A stretch of 8,713 nucleotides of DNA from JAAYZK01 sp964535025. Its GTDB lineage: Bacteria > Planctomycetota > Phycisphaerae > SM23-33 > FEN-1343. The notes beneath the pieces are model-generated. The model saw only the letters and a list, made by a program, of their open reading frames with translations. It was not told the DNA's origin and made no database searches. The DNA lies in NCBI GenBank assembly GCA_964535025.1, contig CAZHRW010000178.1, forward strand, positions 1 through 8,713, read 5' to 3'. Position 1 is the first letter of the stretch. Each line of letters begins with the position of its first letter. Positions 1 to 6,755 of this stretch are shown here, piece after piece. The position numbers and the translations under genes are program-made.

Positions 1-1
1 G

Positions 2-265
2 CTGGACAGCATTCGCGAATGCCAGATCATTCAGGAGACGGTTGACGCGATCGAGGTGCGGGTGGTGAAGACCGAGACGTACGGCGAAAACGATGAGAAG
101 GCGCTGCGGCGTGCGCTTCGCGCTCGCCTTGGCGACCGGATCGACATCCGCTTCGCCTACGTCGAAGAGATCCCGCGGTCGAAGTCCGGCAAGTTTCGGG
201 CCGTGATCTCCCGCGTGGACGACGTCAGCGATCAGGAGGGCCTCACCGAGGCCATGCAGCGGTGA
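2..265 (+). CDS. Phenylacetate-CoA ligase / CapK-like adenylate-forming protein, C-terminal fragment
   Basis: Frame 2 is open from the first base of the window to the TGA at 263-265, giving the last 87 residues; the real start lies upstream. The GTG at 56 is only an internal valine. The fragment has the small C-terminal lid domain of adenylate-forming enzymes. It opens with IRECQIIQETVDAIEVRVV and has IPRSKSGKFRAVIS at residues 57-70, where the glycine-lysine pair is the usual catalytic lysine loop. This pattern is typical of the phenylacetate-CoA ligase/CapK family found in capsule and EPS loci, where these proteins are thought to activate a carboxylate or act on a polysaccharide precursor; the substrate is unknown. 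The family call is from memory of motifs. It is followed by a hairpin that could end its transcript, so it may be the last gene of an upstream EPS operon on the same strand. Confidence 0.8.
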   Translation: MDSIRECQIIQETVDAIEVRVVKTETYGENDEKALRRALRARLGDRIDIRFAYVEEIPRSKSGKFRAVISRVDDVSDQEGLTEAMQR

Positions 266-296
266 GACGGGCGTGCTCGGGCCGGGTGGACGACCG

Positions 297-342
297 ACCG
301 CACCGCTCGCGGCGGCGCTTGTGCGGGTGCCGGCGGTGCGGT
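297..342 (+). terminator. Terminator-like hairpin after the CapK-like gene
   Basis: A perfect 10-bp inverted repeat: ACCGCACCGC at 297-306 and GCGGTGCGGT at 333-342, with a 26-nt GC-rich loop. It starts 31 nt after the stop codon of the ligase. Only a weak AATTT follows (343-347), so a classical intrinsic terminator is possible but not certain; the long loop also weakens the case. Confidence 0.4.
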
Positions 343-352
343 AATTTGCAGT

Positions 353-669
353 ATGGAGGCGAAGTTTTGCCGATTCGACAAAATGTGCCCTCCGGCCTAC
401 AAAATGCACCAGATGCTTGACAAAATGCAGCCTGCGTTTAACAAAATGGACGCTACGGCGAATAAAGTGAAGCTTCCGATGAACAAAATAAATGTGCCCG
501 ACGCGGCGGCAATTTCGCCGCTCGAAAAATTCAGGTTTTGATGCATAAAGTGAAGCCCATCCTCAACAAAATGAGCCCAAAACGTAATAAAATGACGCCC
601 GACCACCACAAAGTGAAAGATGCGCGTAACAAAATGAATCCCGACCCGGCCTTAAAAGGGACATCTTAA
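353..669 (+). other. Possible pair of micro-ORFs with heptad (NKM) repeats read through the array
   Basis: Because 21 is a multiple of three, the array can be read as a seven-residue repeat. Frame 353-541 (62 aa, ATG) contains DKM, YKM, DKM, NKM, NKV and NKI at seven-residue intervals. A second frame, ATG 541 to TAA 667-669 (42 aa), contains HKV, NKM, NKM, HKV and NKM at the same interval, with a proline often two residues after the NKM (NKMSP, NKMTP, NKMNP). The TGA of the first overlaps the ATG of the second (TGATG at 539-543), and the one-base slip in the array separates the frames. Against coding: no good Shine-Dalgarno precedes ATG 353 (only AGG at 533-535 precedes ATG 541), lysine is AAA in every unit although the neighbouring genes mostly use AAG, and the residue before it (D, Y, N or H) shares only the codon pattern NAY. 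Constraint therefore looks nucleotide-level. Confidence 0.15.
378..649 (+). repeat. 21-nt phased array of an NAYAAARTG motif (11 copies)
   Basis: The octamer ACAAAATG or a close variant starts at 378, 399, 420, 441, 462 and 483, each step exactly 21 nt, and again at 545, 566, 587, 608 and 629, again in exact 21-nt steps. The two blocks are 62 nt apart (three periods minus one base). Variants are ATAAAGTG (462, 545), ATAAAATG (587), ACAAAGTG (608) and ACAAAATA (483). The base before each octamer varies (G, T, A or C) but the next is always A. The 13 nt between octamers are variable, though a C-rich element (GCCC, GCC or CCC) often follows two or three bases after the motif. The island has about 47% GC against roughly 70% in nearby genes. 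The period equals two turns of B-DNA, so copies would face the same side of the helix. Function unknown; a protein-binding array upstream of the EPS operon is the preferred inference. Confidence 0.85.
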
Positions 670-805
670 AACCATGCAAGGCGCGCGCATCTTTTTGACG
701 TAAGTCCTTGTAATACCGTCGTCGAGTTCCCGGCGAGGACGGCATCTATTCGGTGACGCGCAAAAAATTTTCAAAAAACACCCCTTCCGACACGAAGGAC
801 CCTCG
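650..805 (+). promoter_or_regulatory. Leader of the EPS operon: hairpin, A-tracts and ribosome binding site
   Basis: This stretch joins the array to the oxidoreductase start. It holds a hairpin (CCGTCGTC at 716-723 with GAGGACGG at 735-742, seven of eight pairs, 11-nt loop), two A-tracts about 11 nt apart (762-767 and 773-778), and AAGGA at 795-799, six bases before ATG 806. A small inverted repeat (CCTTC 783-787 with GAAGG 794-798) could mask that ribosome binding site. TTGACG (695-700) and TAATAC (711-716) resemble sigma-70 boxes but are only 10 nt apart, so I do not call a promoter from them. The operon promoter must lie here or in the array but I cannot place it. Confidence 0.4.
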
Positions 806-2941
806 ATGAAACAGGTATTGCAGAACCTCCGCTCCGGCGAAACGACCATCGCCGAGGTCCCCGCGCCCGGCCTGGGCCGCAACGATGTGCTGATCCGGAC
901 GCGGGCGTCGCTGATCTCCGCCGGGACCGAGCGGATGCTGGTGGAGTTCGGCAAGGCGTCGCTGATCGCCAAGGCCCGCAGCCAGCCGGAGAAGGTCAAG
1001 CAGGTGCTCGATAAGATCGCCGCCGACGGGCTGCTGCCGACGCTGGAGGCGGTGTTCAGCAAGCTCGACGAGCCGCTGCCGCTGGGCTACTGCAACGCCG
1101 GGGTGGTCGTCGAGGTCGGCGCGGGCGTCACCGAGTTCGCCGTCGGCGACCGCGTGGCCTCCAACGGCCCGCACGCCGAGCTGGTCGCCGTGCCCAAGAC
1201 GCTCTGTGCCGCCATCCCCGACGACGTCACCGACGAGCAGGCCGCGTTCACCGTGCTGGCGTCGATCGGCCTGCAGGGCATCCGGCTGATCGGCCCGACG
1301 TTCGGCGAGAAGGTCGCGGTGGTGGGGCTGGGGCTGATCGGCCTGGTGTGCGTCCAACTGCTGCGGGCGAACGGCTGCGAGGTGCTGGGGATCGACCTGA
1401 ACGCCGACCGCCTCGCCCGGGCGGCCCGCTGCGGCGCGGAGGTGGTCGACCTGTCGGCGGGGGCCGATCCGGTCATGGCCGCCGAGGCGTGGACCGCCGG
1501 CCGCGGCGTCGACGCCGTGCTCATCACCGCCGCCGCGAAAACCGACGAAATCATCCACCAGGCCGCGGCAATGAGCCGCAAACGCGGGCGGATCGTCCTG
1601 GTCGGCGTGGTGGGGCTCAACCTGCGGCGGGCGGACTTCTACGACAAGGAACTGACCTTCCAGGTCTCGTGCAGTTACGGCCCCGGCCGCTACGACGCCG
1701 CCTACGAGCAGGGCGGGCAGGACTACCCCTACGGCTTCGTCCGCTGGACCGAGCAGCGGAACTTCGAGGCGATTCTCGCCGCCCTGGGCCACGGCGGCCT
1801 GGCCGTCGACGACCTGATCACCGACCGCATCAAGCTCGACGCCGCCGCCGACGCTTACGGGAAGATCATCGCCGACCCCGCGACGCTCGGGGTGGTGCTC
1901 CAGTACGCCGACGAGGTCGAGTCCGCCCGCGAGGTCACTGTCACGCCCGCCGCCGCGGTCGCCGCCGCCGGCAAGGTCGCGGTCGGCGTGATCGGCGCGG
2001 GCAACTTCGCCAAGTCGGTCCTGCTGCCCGCCCTGGCCAAGACCGACGCCCGCATCGCCTACATCGCCGACCTCAACCCCGCCGCCGCCCAGCACGCCGC
2101 GTCGAAGTTCCGCGCCGGCAAGGCCGTCAGCGATTACCGGCGGATCCTCAAGGACGGCGACGTCGACGCGGCGATCATCGCCGTCGGCCACAACCTCCAC
2201 AGCCGCCTCGTCTGCGAAGTGCTCGCCGCCGGCAAGCACGCCTTCGTGGAAAAGCCCCTGGCGATGAACGACGAGCAGCTCGCCGAGGTCCTCGCCGCGG
2301 CCGACGCGGCGCCCGACCGGATGCTCCTGGTGGGATTCAACCGGCGGTTCTCGCCCCACGCCAAACGCCTCAAGGCCCTGCTGGGCGGCCGCAGCGAGCC
2401 GCTGTGCATGACCTTCACCGCCAACCCCGGCTACATCCCCTACGACCACTGGGTGCACGACCCGGTCCGCGGGGGCGGGCGGATCATCGGCGAGGCGTGC
2501 CACTTCATCGACCTGATGGTCTTCCTGGCCGGCGCGCCGGTCCGCACGGTCGCGGCGTCGTGCATCGGCGACGAGGCCTCCATCCGCACCGAGGACAAGA
2601 TGGCCATCCTGCTGACCTTCGCCGACGGCTCGGTCGGCACGCTGAACTACTTCGCCAACGGCGATAAGCGGTATCCCAAGGAGACCCTCGAGGTCTTCTC
2701 CGACCGCCGCGTCTTCCGGCTGGACAACTTCCGCCGCCTGACCGGCTACGGCGCCGGGTCGTTCCGCCGGATGACGCTGATGCGCCAGGACAAGGGCCAC
2801 GCCGGCGAGTGCAAGGCCTTCGTCGCCCGGCTGGCCGCCGGCGGCGAGCCGCTGATCTCGCGCGACGAGCTGGTCAACGTCACGCGCGCGAGCTTCGCCG
2901 CCGTCGAGGCCGCCCGGACGGGACGGATCATCACGCTGTAA
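806..2941 (+). CDS. Bi-domain oxidoreductase (MDR dehydrogenase fused to Gfo/Idh/MocA domain)
   Basis: A 711-residue natural fusion. Residues 1 to about 370 are a medium-chain dehydrogenase/reductase: GYCNAGVVVEVG at 94-105, then the nucleotide-binding GLGLIG at 174-179. Residues about 390-711 are a Gfo/Idh/MocA oxidoreductase with a second Rossmann motif (GAGNFA, 397-402), the EKP signature at 482-484 and a conserved histidine in GEACHFIDL (His566). The MDR half lacks the usual catalytic zinc cysteine: the corresponding segment reads SAGTER (38-43), and no four-cysteine structural zinc lobe is seen. This fusion is a known family in polysaccharide loci, presumed to oxidise or reduce a (nucleotide-)sugar in the cytoplasm; its substrate is not established and cannot be read from the sequence. 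The start is supported by AAGGA six bases upstream. It is the first gene of a three-gene operon; the next gene begins 10 nt after its TAA. Confidence 0.93.
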   Translation: MKQVLQNLRSGETTIAEVPAPGLGRNDVLIRTRASLISAGTERMLVEFGKASLIAKARSQPEKVKQVLDKIAADGLLPTLEAVFSKLDEPLPLGYCNAGVVVEVGAGVTEFAVGDRVASNGPHAELVAVPKTLCAAIPDDVTDEQAAFTVLASIGLQGIRLIGPTFGEKVAVVGLGLIGLVCVQLLRANGCEVLGIDLNADRLARAARCGAEVVDLSAGADPVMAAEAWTAGRGVDAVLITAAAKTDEIIHQAAAMSRKRGRIVLVGVVGLNLRRADFYDKELTFQVSCSYGPGRYDAAYEQGGQDYPYGFVRWTEQRNFEAILAALGHGGLAVDDLITDRIKLDAAADAYGKIIADPATLGVVLQYADEVESAREVTVTPAAAVAAAGKVAVGVIGAGNFAKSVLLPALAKTDARIAYIADLNPAAAQHAASKFRAGKAVSDYRRILKDGDVDAAIIAVGHNLHSRLVCEVLAAGKHAFVEKPLAMNDEQLAEVLAAADAAPDRMLLVGFNRRFSPHAKRLKALLGGRSEPLCMTFTANPGYIPYDHWVHDPVRGGGRIIGEACHFIDLMVFLAGAPVRTVAASCIGDEASIRTEDKMAILLTFADGSVGTLNYFANGDKRYPKETLEVFSDRRVFRLDNFRRLTGYGAGSFRRMTLMRQDKGHAGECKAFVARLAAGGEPLISRDELVNVTRASFAAVEAARTGRIITL

Positions 2942-2951
2942 CGGAGCCGGC

Positions 2952-5198
2952 ATGGAAACCGAGTTCACAGGGTCGCCGCTGCGTCTGCGACTGCACGAGA
3001 TCCGCGCCATGGGCGGACCTGGCGTGGTGTGGTGGCGGCTTCGCTACGAGCTGCGCAAACGCCTCGGGCGCCTGCCGCGACCGGAACCGGTCGACGTCGA
3101 CGACGCCGGCGCGGTCGGGGCGCTGTTCGCACCGCCCCTGACCGACGCGGCGGCCCTGCGCGACCGGCTGGGGCGCACGGCGGCGGGGCGGACGTTCCTC
3201 GACCGGGCCCCGCGGGCGGCCTATGCCCAGGTGGTCCGGGACCGCTGCGACGCCGGGGCGACGATCCGCGCCGCCGACGCCGTCGCCGCCGGGTCGCTGG
3301 TCTTGCTGGGGCAGCGTTTCAATTTCGCCGGCCGCGAGTTCGACTGGCACTACGACCCGCCCTCGGGGCAGTCCTGGCCCCGCCTCCGGTGGCACCAGGT
3401 CGACATCCGCTCGCCCCAGCGGCTGGGCGACGTGAAATTCGTCTGGGAGCTCAACCGCCACCAGTTCTGGCCGACCCTCGGCCGCGCGTACGCCCTGACC
3501 GGCGACGCCAGATACGTCCGCGCGTGGGTCCGCCAGTTCGACGCGTGGTGCGAGCAGAACCCCCCCGAGGTCGGCGTCAACTGGTGGAGCAACCTCGAAC
3601 ACGCCCTGCGGCTGGTGAGCTGGTGGACCACCGTCAAGCTCATGGCCGACAGCGACGCCCTGCCGTCCGACCGGCTGGTCCGCCTGGTGGGGCTGACGGT
3701 GGCCAAGTGCCGCCACATCGTCGCCGACCTGGACTATTCGATCGTCAACATGGCCAACAACCACGTCATCGGCGACGCGATGGGCCTGGCGGTCGTCGCC
3801 ATGGCCCTGCCGGACCTGCGGGAAAGCCCCGCGTGGCGCGACCTGGCGGTGGACCTGCTGTGGCGGTCGGCCCGCGAGCAGATCCACCCGGACGGCTCGA
3901 GCTTCGAGTGCGCCGTCAGCTACCACCGCTTCGTGCTGCACTTCTACCTGCTGACGCTCATCATGGCCGACTTGAACGGCGTGGACGTCCCCACCGACAT
4001 CCGCAAACGGGTCGAGGGGCTCGCCGAGTTCGTCCAGGCGGCGATCCGCCCCGACGGGACCGTCCCGCAGTTCGGCGACTGGGACAGCGGGCTGGGCTAT
4101 CGCCTCAACGAGGCGCCCGTGGGGGACTTCCGGCCCGTGCTGAGCACCGCCGCGGTCCTGTTCGGCCGCGGCGACTTCGCCGCGTCGGCCGGACGGCTGG
4201 ATCAGGAGACGATCTGGCTGCTCGGGCCCGAGGCCGCCAGAACCTTCGACGCGCTGGCCGACGCCGCCGAGCCGCCGCGCGGGCCGGTCGTCTTCCCCAC
4301 CGGCGGCTACTTCTTCGCCCGCGGCGACGACGAGCACCTGTTCATCCAGAACAGCCGCTTCACCAGCCACACGCACGCCGACCTGCTGAGTCTCACCTGG
4401 CACCTGCACGGCCGGGCGGTCCTGGTCGACTCGGGCACCTATACCTACAACGGCGACTGGGCCTGGCGCACCTGGTTCCGCCAGAGTGCCGCCCACAACA
4501 CCGTCACCGTCGACCATCGCGGACAGGCCCTGGCCCACCGGGCGTTCCGCTGGCTGGGCAAGCCGACCGCCCGCAACCGCGCCGTGGCGTACGACGGGCC
4601 GTTCTGCTTCGACGGCCAGCACGACGGCTACCGCGACGTCGGCCTCACGCACCGGCGGGTCCTCATCCAGCTCGACCAGGCCGTCTGGCTGTGCGTGGAT
4701 CTGCTCGACGGCCGCGGCAACCACCACATCTGCGCCCACTGGCACCTCGCGCCGGACCTGGCGGTCGACCCGGTCGGCGCCGACGCGGCGGTGACGATCC
4801 GGCGGGACGGCGACCCCATCGCGATGCTGGCGGCGGCGGCGAGCCATCCGCTGGCGGTGGACCTGCCCCACGGACGGACCGACCCGCCCGACGGGTGGGT
4901 CTCGGACGGCTATGGGCGCAAGGAGCCCGCGTGGGCGATCGCCATGAGCACCGATGCGCCGCCGCCGGTGACGATCGCGACGGTCTTCGCGGCCGCCGCG
5001 GCGGCGGTCCGGCCGACGGCGGTGTCCCGCCGCCGCGGCGAGCTCGTCGTCGACCTCGACGCCGACGGCGAGGCGATGACGGTGCATTACCACCTGGACG
5101 CCGCGAGCGGACGGCGGCGCCAGGTCGTCGAGGTCGGCCGGATCGAGGGCCCCGGCGAGCAGCGGCGCGCGATCCGCGCGACGGGACTGGAAGGCTGA
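2952..5198 (+). CDS. Heparinase II/III family (alginate-lyase-like) protein
   Basis: A 748-residue protein of the usual length for this family. The N-terminal half is an alpha-helical toroid region with WELNRHQFWPTLGRAY (165-180), a NNH motif (269-271) and DGSSFECAVSYHRF (314-327). The C-terminal half is the heparinase II/III beta-sandwich, with SHTHADLLS (472-480; His473 and His475), DSGTYTYNGD (493-502) and RQSAAHNTV (510-518; His515). These are typical positions for catalytic and metal-binding residues in polysaccharide lyases acting on uronic-acid polymers; the substrate here is unknown. No signal peptide is visible: the N-terminus (residues 10-40) is basic and tryptophan-rich, as in other EPS-locus members. 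It may therefore act in the cytoplasm or reach the periplasm by an unseen route. GGAG (2943-2946) lies five bases before the ATG. It probably trims or turns over the polymer made by this locus. Confidence 0.9.
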   Translation: METEFTGSPLRLRLHEIRAMGGPGVVWWRLRYELRKRLGRLPRPEPVDVDDAGAVGALFAPPLTDAAALRDRLGRTAAGRTFLDRAPRAAYAQVVRDRCDAGATIRAADAVAAGSLVLLGQRFNFAGREFDWHYDPPSGQSWPRLRWHQVDIRSPQRLGDVKFVWELNRHQFWPTLGRAYALTGDARYVRAWVRQFDAWCEQNPPEVGVNWWSNLEHALRLVSWWTTVKLMADSDALPSDRLVRLVGLTVAKCRHIVADLDYSIVNMANNHVIGDAMGLAVVAMALPDLRESPAWRDLAVDLLWRSAREQIHPDGSSFECAVSYHRFVLHFYLLTLIMADLNGVDVPTDIRKRVEGLAEFVQAAIRPDGTVPQFGDWDSGLGYRLNEAPVGDFRPVLSTAAVLFGRGDFAASAGRLDQETIWLLGPEAARTFDALADAAEPPRGPVVFPTGGYFFARGDDEHLFIQNSRFTSHTHADLLSLTWHLHGRAVLVDSGTYTYNGDWAWRTWFRQSAAHNTVTVDHRGQALAHRAFRWLGKPTARNRAVAYDGPFCFDGQHDGYRDVGLTHRRVLIQLDQAVWLCVDLLDGRGNHHICAHWHLAPDLAVDPVGADAAVTIRRDGDPIAMLAAAASHPLAVDLPHGRTDPPDGWVSDGYGRKEPAWAIAMSTDAPPPVTIATVFAAAAAAVRPTAVSRRRGELVVDLDADGEAMTVHYHLDAASGRRRQVVEVGRIEGPGEQRRAIRATGLEG

Positions 5199-5202
5199 GC
5201 GC

Positions 5203-6522
5203 ATGCACATTCTGCTGGTGCACCAATACTTCCTGGGACGCGACGACGCCGGCGGCTCCCGGTGGAACCAGTTCGCCCGCTACTGGGCCGAGGCGGGCCA
5301 CCGCGTGACCGTCCTGGCCGGCACGGTCCATTACGCCACCGGCACGAAGGACCCCCGCTACAAGGGCCGGTACGTCGTCCGCGAACAGGAAGGCCCCGGC
5401 GTGGAGGTGCTCCGCTGCCACGTCAGCGAGAGCTACAACCGCAGCTTCCTCGGCCGCTACTGGGGCTACCTGAGCTTCGCCCTCTCCAGCACGTACGCCG
5501 GCCTGTTTCGCGCCGACCGCCCCGACGTCATCCTGGCGACCAGCCCGCCGCTGACGGTGGCGCTGACGATGCGCGTGCTCAAAGCGTGTTTGAGAGCTCG
5601 GCGGATTCGGGACGCTTCGAAGGAATCGTCCGCCCGCGGGGGGATGGTGACACAGCTTCGAAGACTGTTCCGGCGGGTGCCCTGCGTGTTCGAGGTGCGC
5701 GACCTGTGGCCCGAGACCGCCGTCGACACGGGCGTGATGACCTCGCGGCCGCTGATCTGGCTGAGCTACCGCCTGGAGGCCATGGCGTATCGGGCGTCCG
5801 ACCGGATCAACGTCCTGACCCCGGCGTTCGTGGACGCCCTGGTCGCCAAGAAGGGCATCCCGCCGGAGCGGATCTCGATGATCCCCAACGGCGCCGACCT
5901 GGACCTCATGCAGCCGGGCGAGCGGAACAACGCGGTGCGGCGGGAGCTGGGCCTCGGCGACGCCTTCGTCGTCAGCTACTTCGGCGCGCACGGCCGCGCC
6001 AACCGGGTGGGCCAACTGCTGGACGTCGCCGAGCGGGTCAAGACCTCGGCGCCGGAGGTCCGCTTCATGCTGGTCGGCGACGGGATGGAGAAACCGGCGC
6101 TCGTCGACGAGGCCCGCCGGCGGGGGCTGGACAACGTCATCTTCGTCGATGCGGTCCCCAAGGCCCGCGTCAGCGACTACATCAACGCCTCGGACGTCTG
6201 CACCGCGGTGCTGATGAAGAACGACACGTTCAAGACCGTCTACCCCAACAAGATCTTCGATTACATGTCCTGCGCCCGGGCGATCATCGTCGGCATCGAC
6301 GGCGTCGCCCGCCGGCTCGTCGCCGACGCCGGCGCCGGCCTCTACGCCGAGCCCGAGAACACCGACGCCTACGTCGAGGCCCTCCTCGCCCTCCGCAACG
6401 ACCCCGCCCGGCGCGACGCCATGGGCCGTCGCGGCTACGACTACGTCCGCGAGCACTTCGCCCGCGACCGCATGGCGAAGCAGTATCTGGAGCTGATCGA
6501 GGCAGTCGTCCAGCAGCGATGA
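5203..6522 (+). CDS. Family 4 glycosyltransferase, WbuB-like
   Basis: A 439-residue GT-B enzyme. The N-terminal acceptor domain starts MHILLVHQYF with GGSRWNQFARYWAEAGH (17-33). VFEVRDLWPE (162-171) and IPNGADLDLM (227-236) are hallmarks of the WbuB-like GT4 group, which transfers sugars such as N-acetyl-fucosamine to lipid-linked glycans. The C-terminal donor-binding domain shows GAHGRANRV (261-269), VGDGMEK (291-297) and YPNKIFDYMSCARAIIVGIDGVARRL (347-372 region). The classical EX7E pair is replaced by Asp353 and Val368; I recall the same change in other members of this group, so it is not taken as inactivation. Residues about 128-156 look like an insertion compared with typical members, where the loop before the VFEVRD strand is shorter. 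GGAAGG (5189-5194) lies eight bases before the ATG, and the start is 4 nt after the heparinase stop. Likely cytoplasmic membrane-associated; donor and acceptor unknown. Confidence 0.92.
   Translation: MHILLVHQYFLGRDDAGGSRWNQFARYWAEAGHRVTVLAGTVHYATGTKDPRYKGRYVVREQEGPGVEVLRCHVSESYNRSFLGRYWGYLSFALSSTYAGLFRADRPDVILATSPPLTVALTMRVLKACLRARRIRDASKESSARGGMVTQLRRLFRRVPCVFEVRDLWPETAVDTGVMTSRPLIWLSYRLEAMAYRASDRINVLTPAFVDALVAKKGIPPERISMIPNGADLDLMQPGERNNAVRRELGLGDAFVVSYFGAHGRANRVGQLLDVAERVKTSAPEVRFMLVGDGMEKPALVDEARRRGLDNVIFVDAVPKARVSDYINASDVCTAVLMKNDTFKTVYPNKIFDYMSCARAIIVGIDGVARRLVADAGAGLYAEPENTDAYVEALLALRNDPARRDAMGRRGYDYVREHFARDRMAKQYLELIEAVVQQR
5614..5663. repeat. Two copies of a palindromic CTTCGAAG core inside the glycosyltransferase
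   Basis: GCTTCGAAG occurs at 5614-5622 and 5655-5663, 41 nt apart, each with the palindromic core CTTCGAAG. AAGCGT (5582-5587) and ACGCTT (5612-5617) also form a 6-bp inverted pair. All lie in the segment that appears inserted in the protein (about 5580-5670, roughly 60% GC by hand count). It may be the trace of a small in-frame element, or chance. Confidence 0.35.
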
Positions 6523-6533
6523 TGCCCCCGACG

Positions 6534-6579
6534 AGCCCCGAAGGGGCGACAGAATTTGGCCGGGGGCGCCAGCCCCCGG
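6534..6579 (+). repeat. GC-rich hairpin repeat, unit A (forward)
   Basis: This 46-nt unit begins with AGCCCCGAAGGGGCGACAGA (6534-6553), itself a small hairpin, followed by a strong 8-bp stem CCGGGGGC (6560-6567) and GCCCCCGG (6572-6579) around loop GCCA. It starts 11 nt after the glycosyltransferase stop. With unit D in the opposite orientation it matches 41 of 46 positions. Units A to D together lie between convergent genes and could act as a two-way transcription terminator or as a dispersed REP-like element. Confidence 0.8.
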
Positions 6580-6585
6580 TAAGCC

Positions 6586-6597
6586 CCCCGTACGGGG
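6586..6597. repeat. Perfect 12-bp palindrome between hairpin repeat units
   Basis: CCCCGTACGGGG is self-complementary. It separates units A and B and is probably part of the same repeat cluster. Confidence 0.6.
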
Positions 6598-6599
6598 CC

Positions 6600-6642
6600 A
6601 GCCCCGAAGGGGCGACAGATTCCTGCCGGGGCGTCAGCCCCG
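6600..6642 (+). repeat. GC-rich hairpin repeat, unit B (forward)
   Basis: The first 20 nt (6600-6619) are identical to the start of unit A. A 6-bp stem, CGGGGC (6627-6632) with GCCCCG (6637-6642) and loop GTCA, takes the place of the larger stem in A. The two units are 66 nt apart, start to start. Confidence 0.75.
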
Positions 6643-6715
6643 TGCACCGGTCGGATCAAGGGGCGAATGACGTGGTGTCGCCTGGCGTCGAAGCGTGGCC
6701 CGAAGCGGGGGGTTA

Positions 6716-6733
6716 TGTCGCCCCTCCGGGGCT
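6716..6733 (-). repeat. GC-rich hairpin repeat, unit C (reverse, partial)
   Basis: TGTCGCCCCTCCGGGGCT is the reverse complement of the first 18 nt of units A and B with one mismatch. It marks the change to the reverse orientation. The 73 nt between B and C (6643-6715) contain no gene or clear motif. Confidence 0.7.
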
Positions 6734-6755
6734 CGTCTTGTAAGGGGCACAGGTT

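Noticed and set aside
378..649. CRISPR array
   Set aside because: Only about 8 nt are conserved per 21-nt unit and the spacers are 13 nt; CRISPR repeats and spacers are each much longer, and no cas gene is present.
695..716. Sigma-70 promoter TTGACG...TAATAC
   Set aside because: The spacing is 10 nt, far from the 16-18 nt needed, and no better partner box was found for either hexamer.
378..780. Plasmid or phage iteron origin (21-nt direct repeats next to an A-rich stretch)
   Set aside because: Iterons are usually conserved along most of their length and sit near a rep gene. Here only the octamer is kept, no replication gene is present, and the surroundings are an EPS locus.
746..5210. Long open frames on the - strand opposite the oxidoreductase and heparinase genes (746-3010 and 2931-5210), and + strand frames of about 440-760 codons inside them
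   Set aside because: Their products are low-complexity, rich in Arg, Gly, Ala, Asp and Val, with no domain motifs. They are shadows of real genes caused by GC-biased third codon positions.
5203..6522. Inactive glycosyltransferase because the EX7E pair is Asp353/Val368
   Set aside because: The same IFDYM...GIDGVAR pattern is, as far as I recall, common in this GT4 subgroup, and all other motifs are intact.
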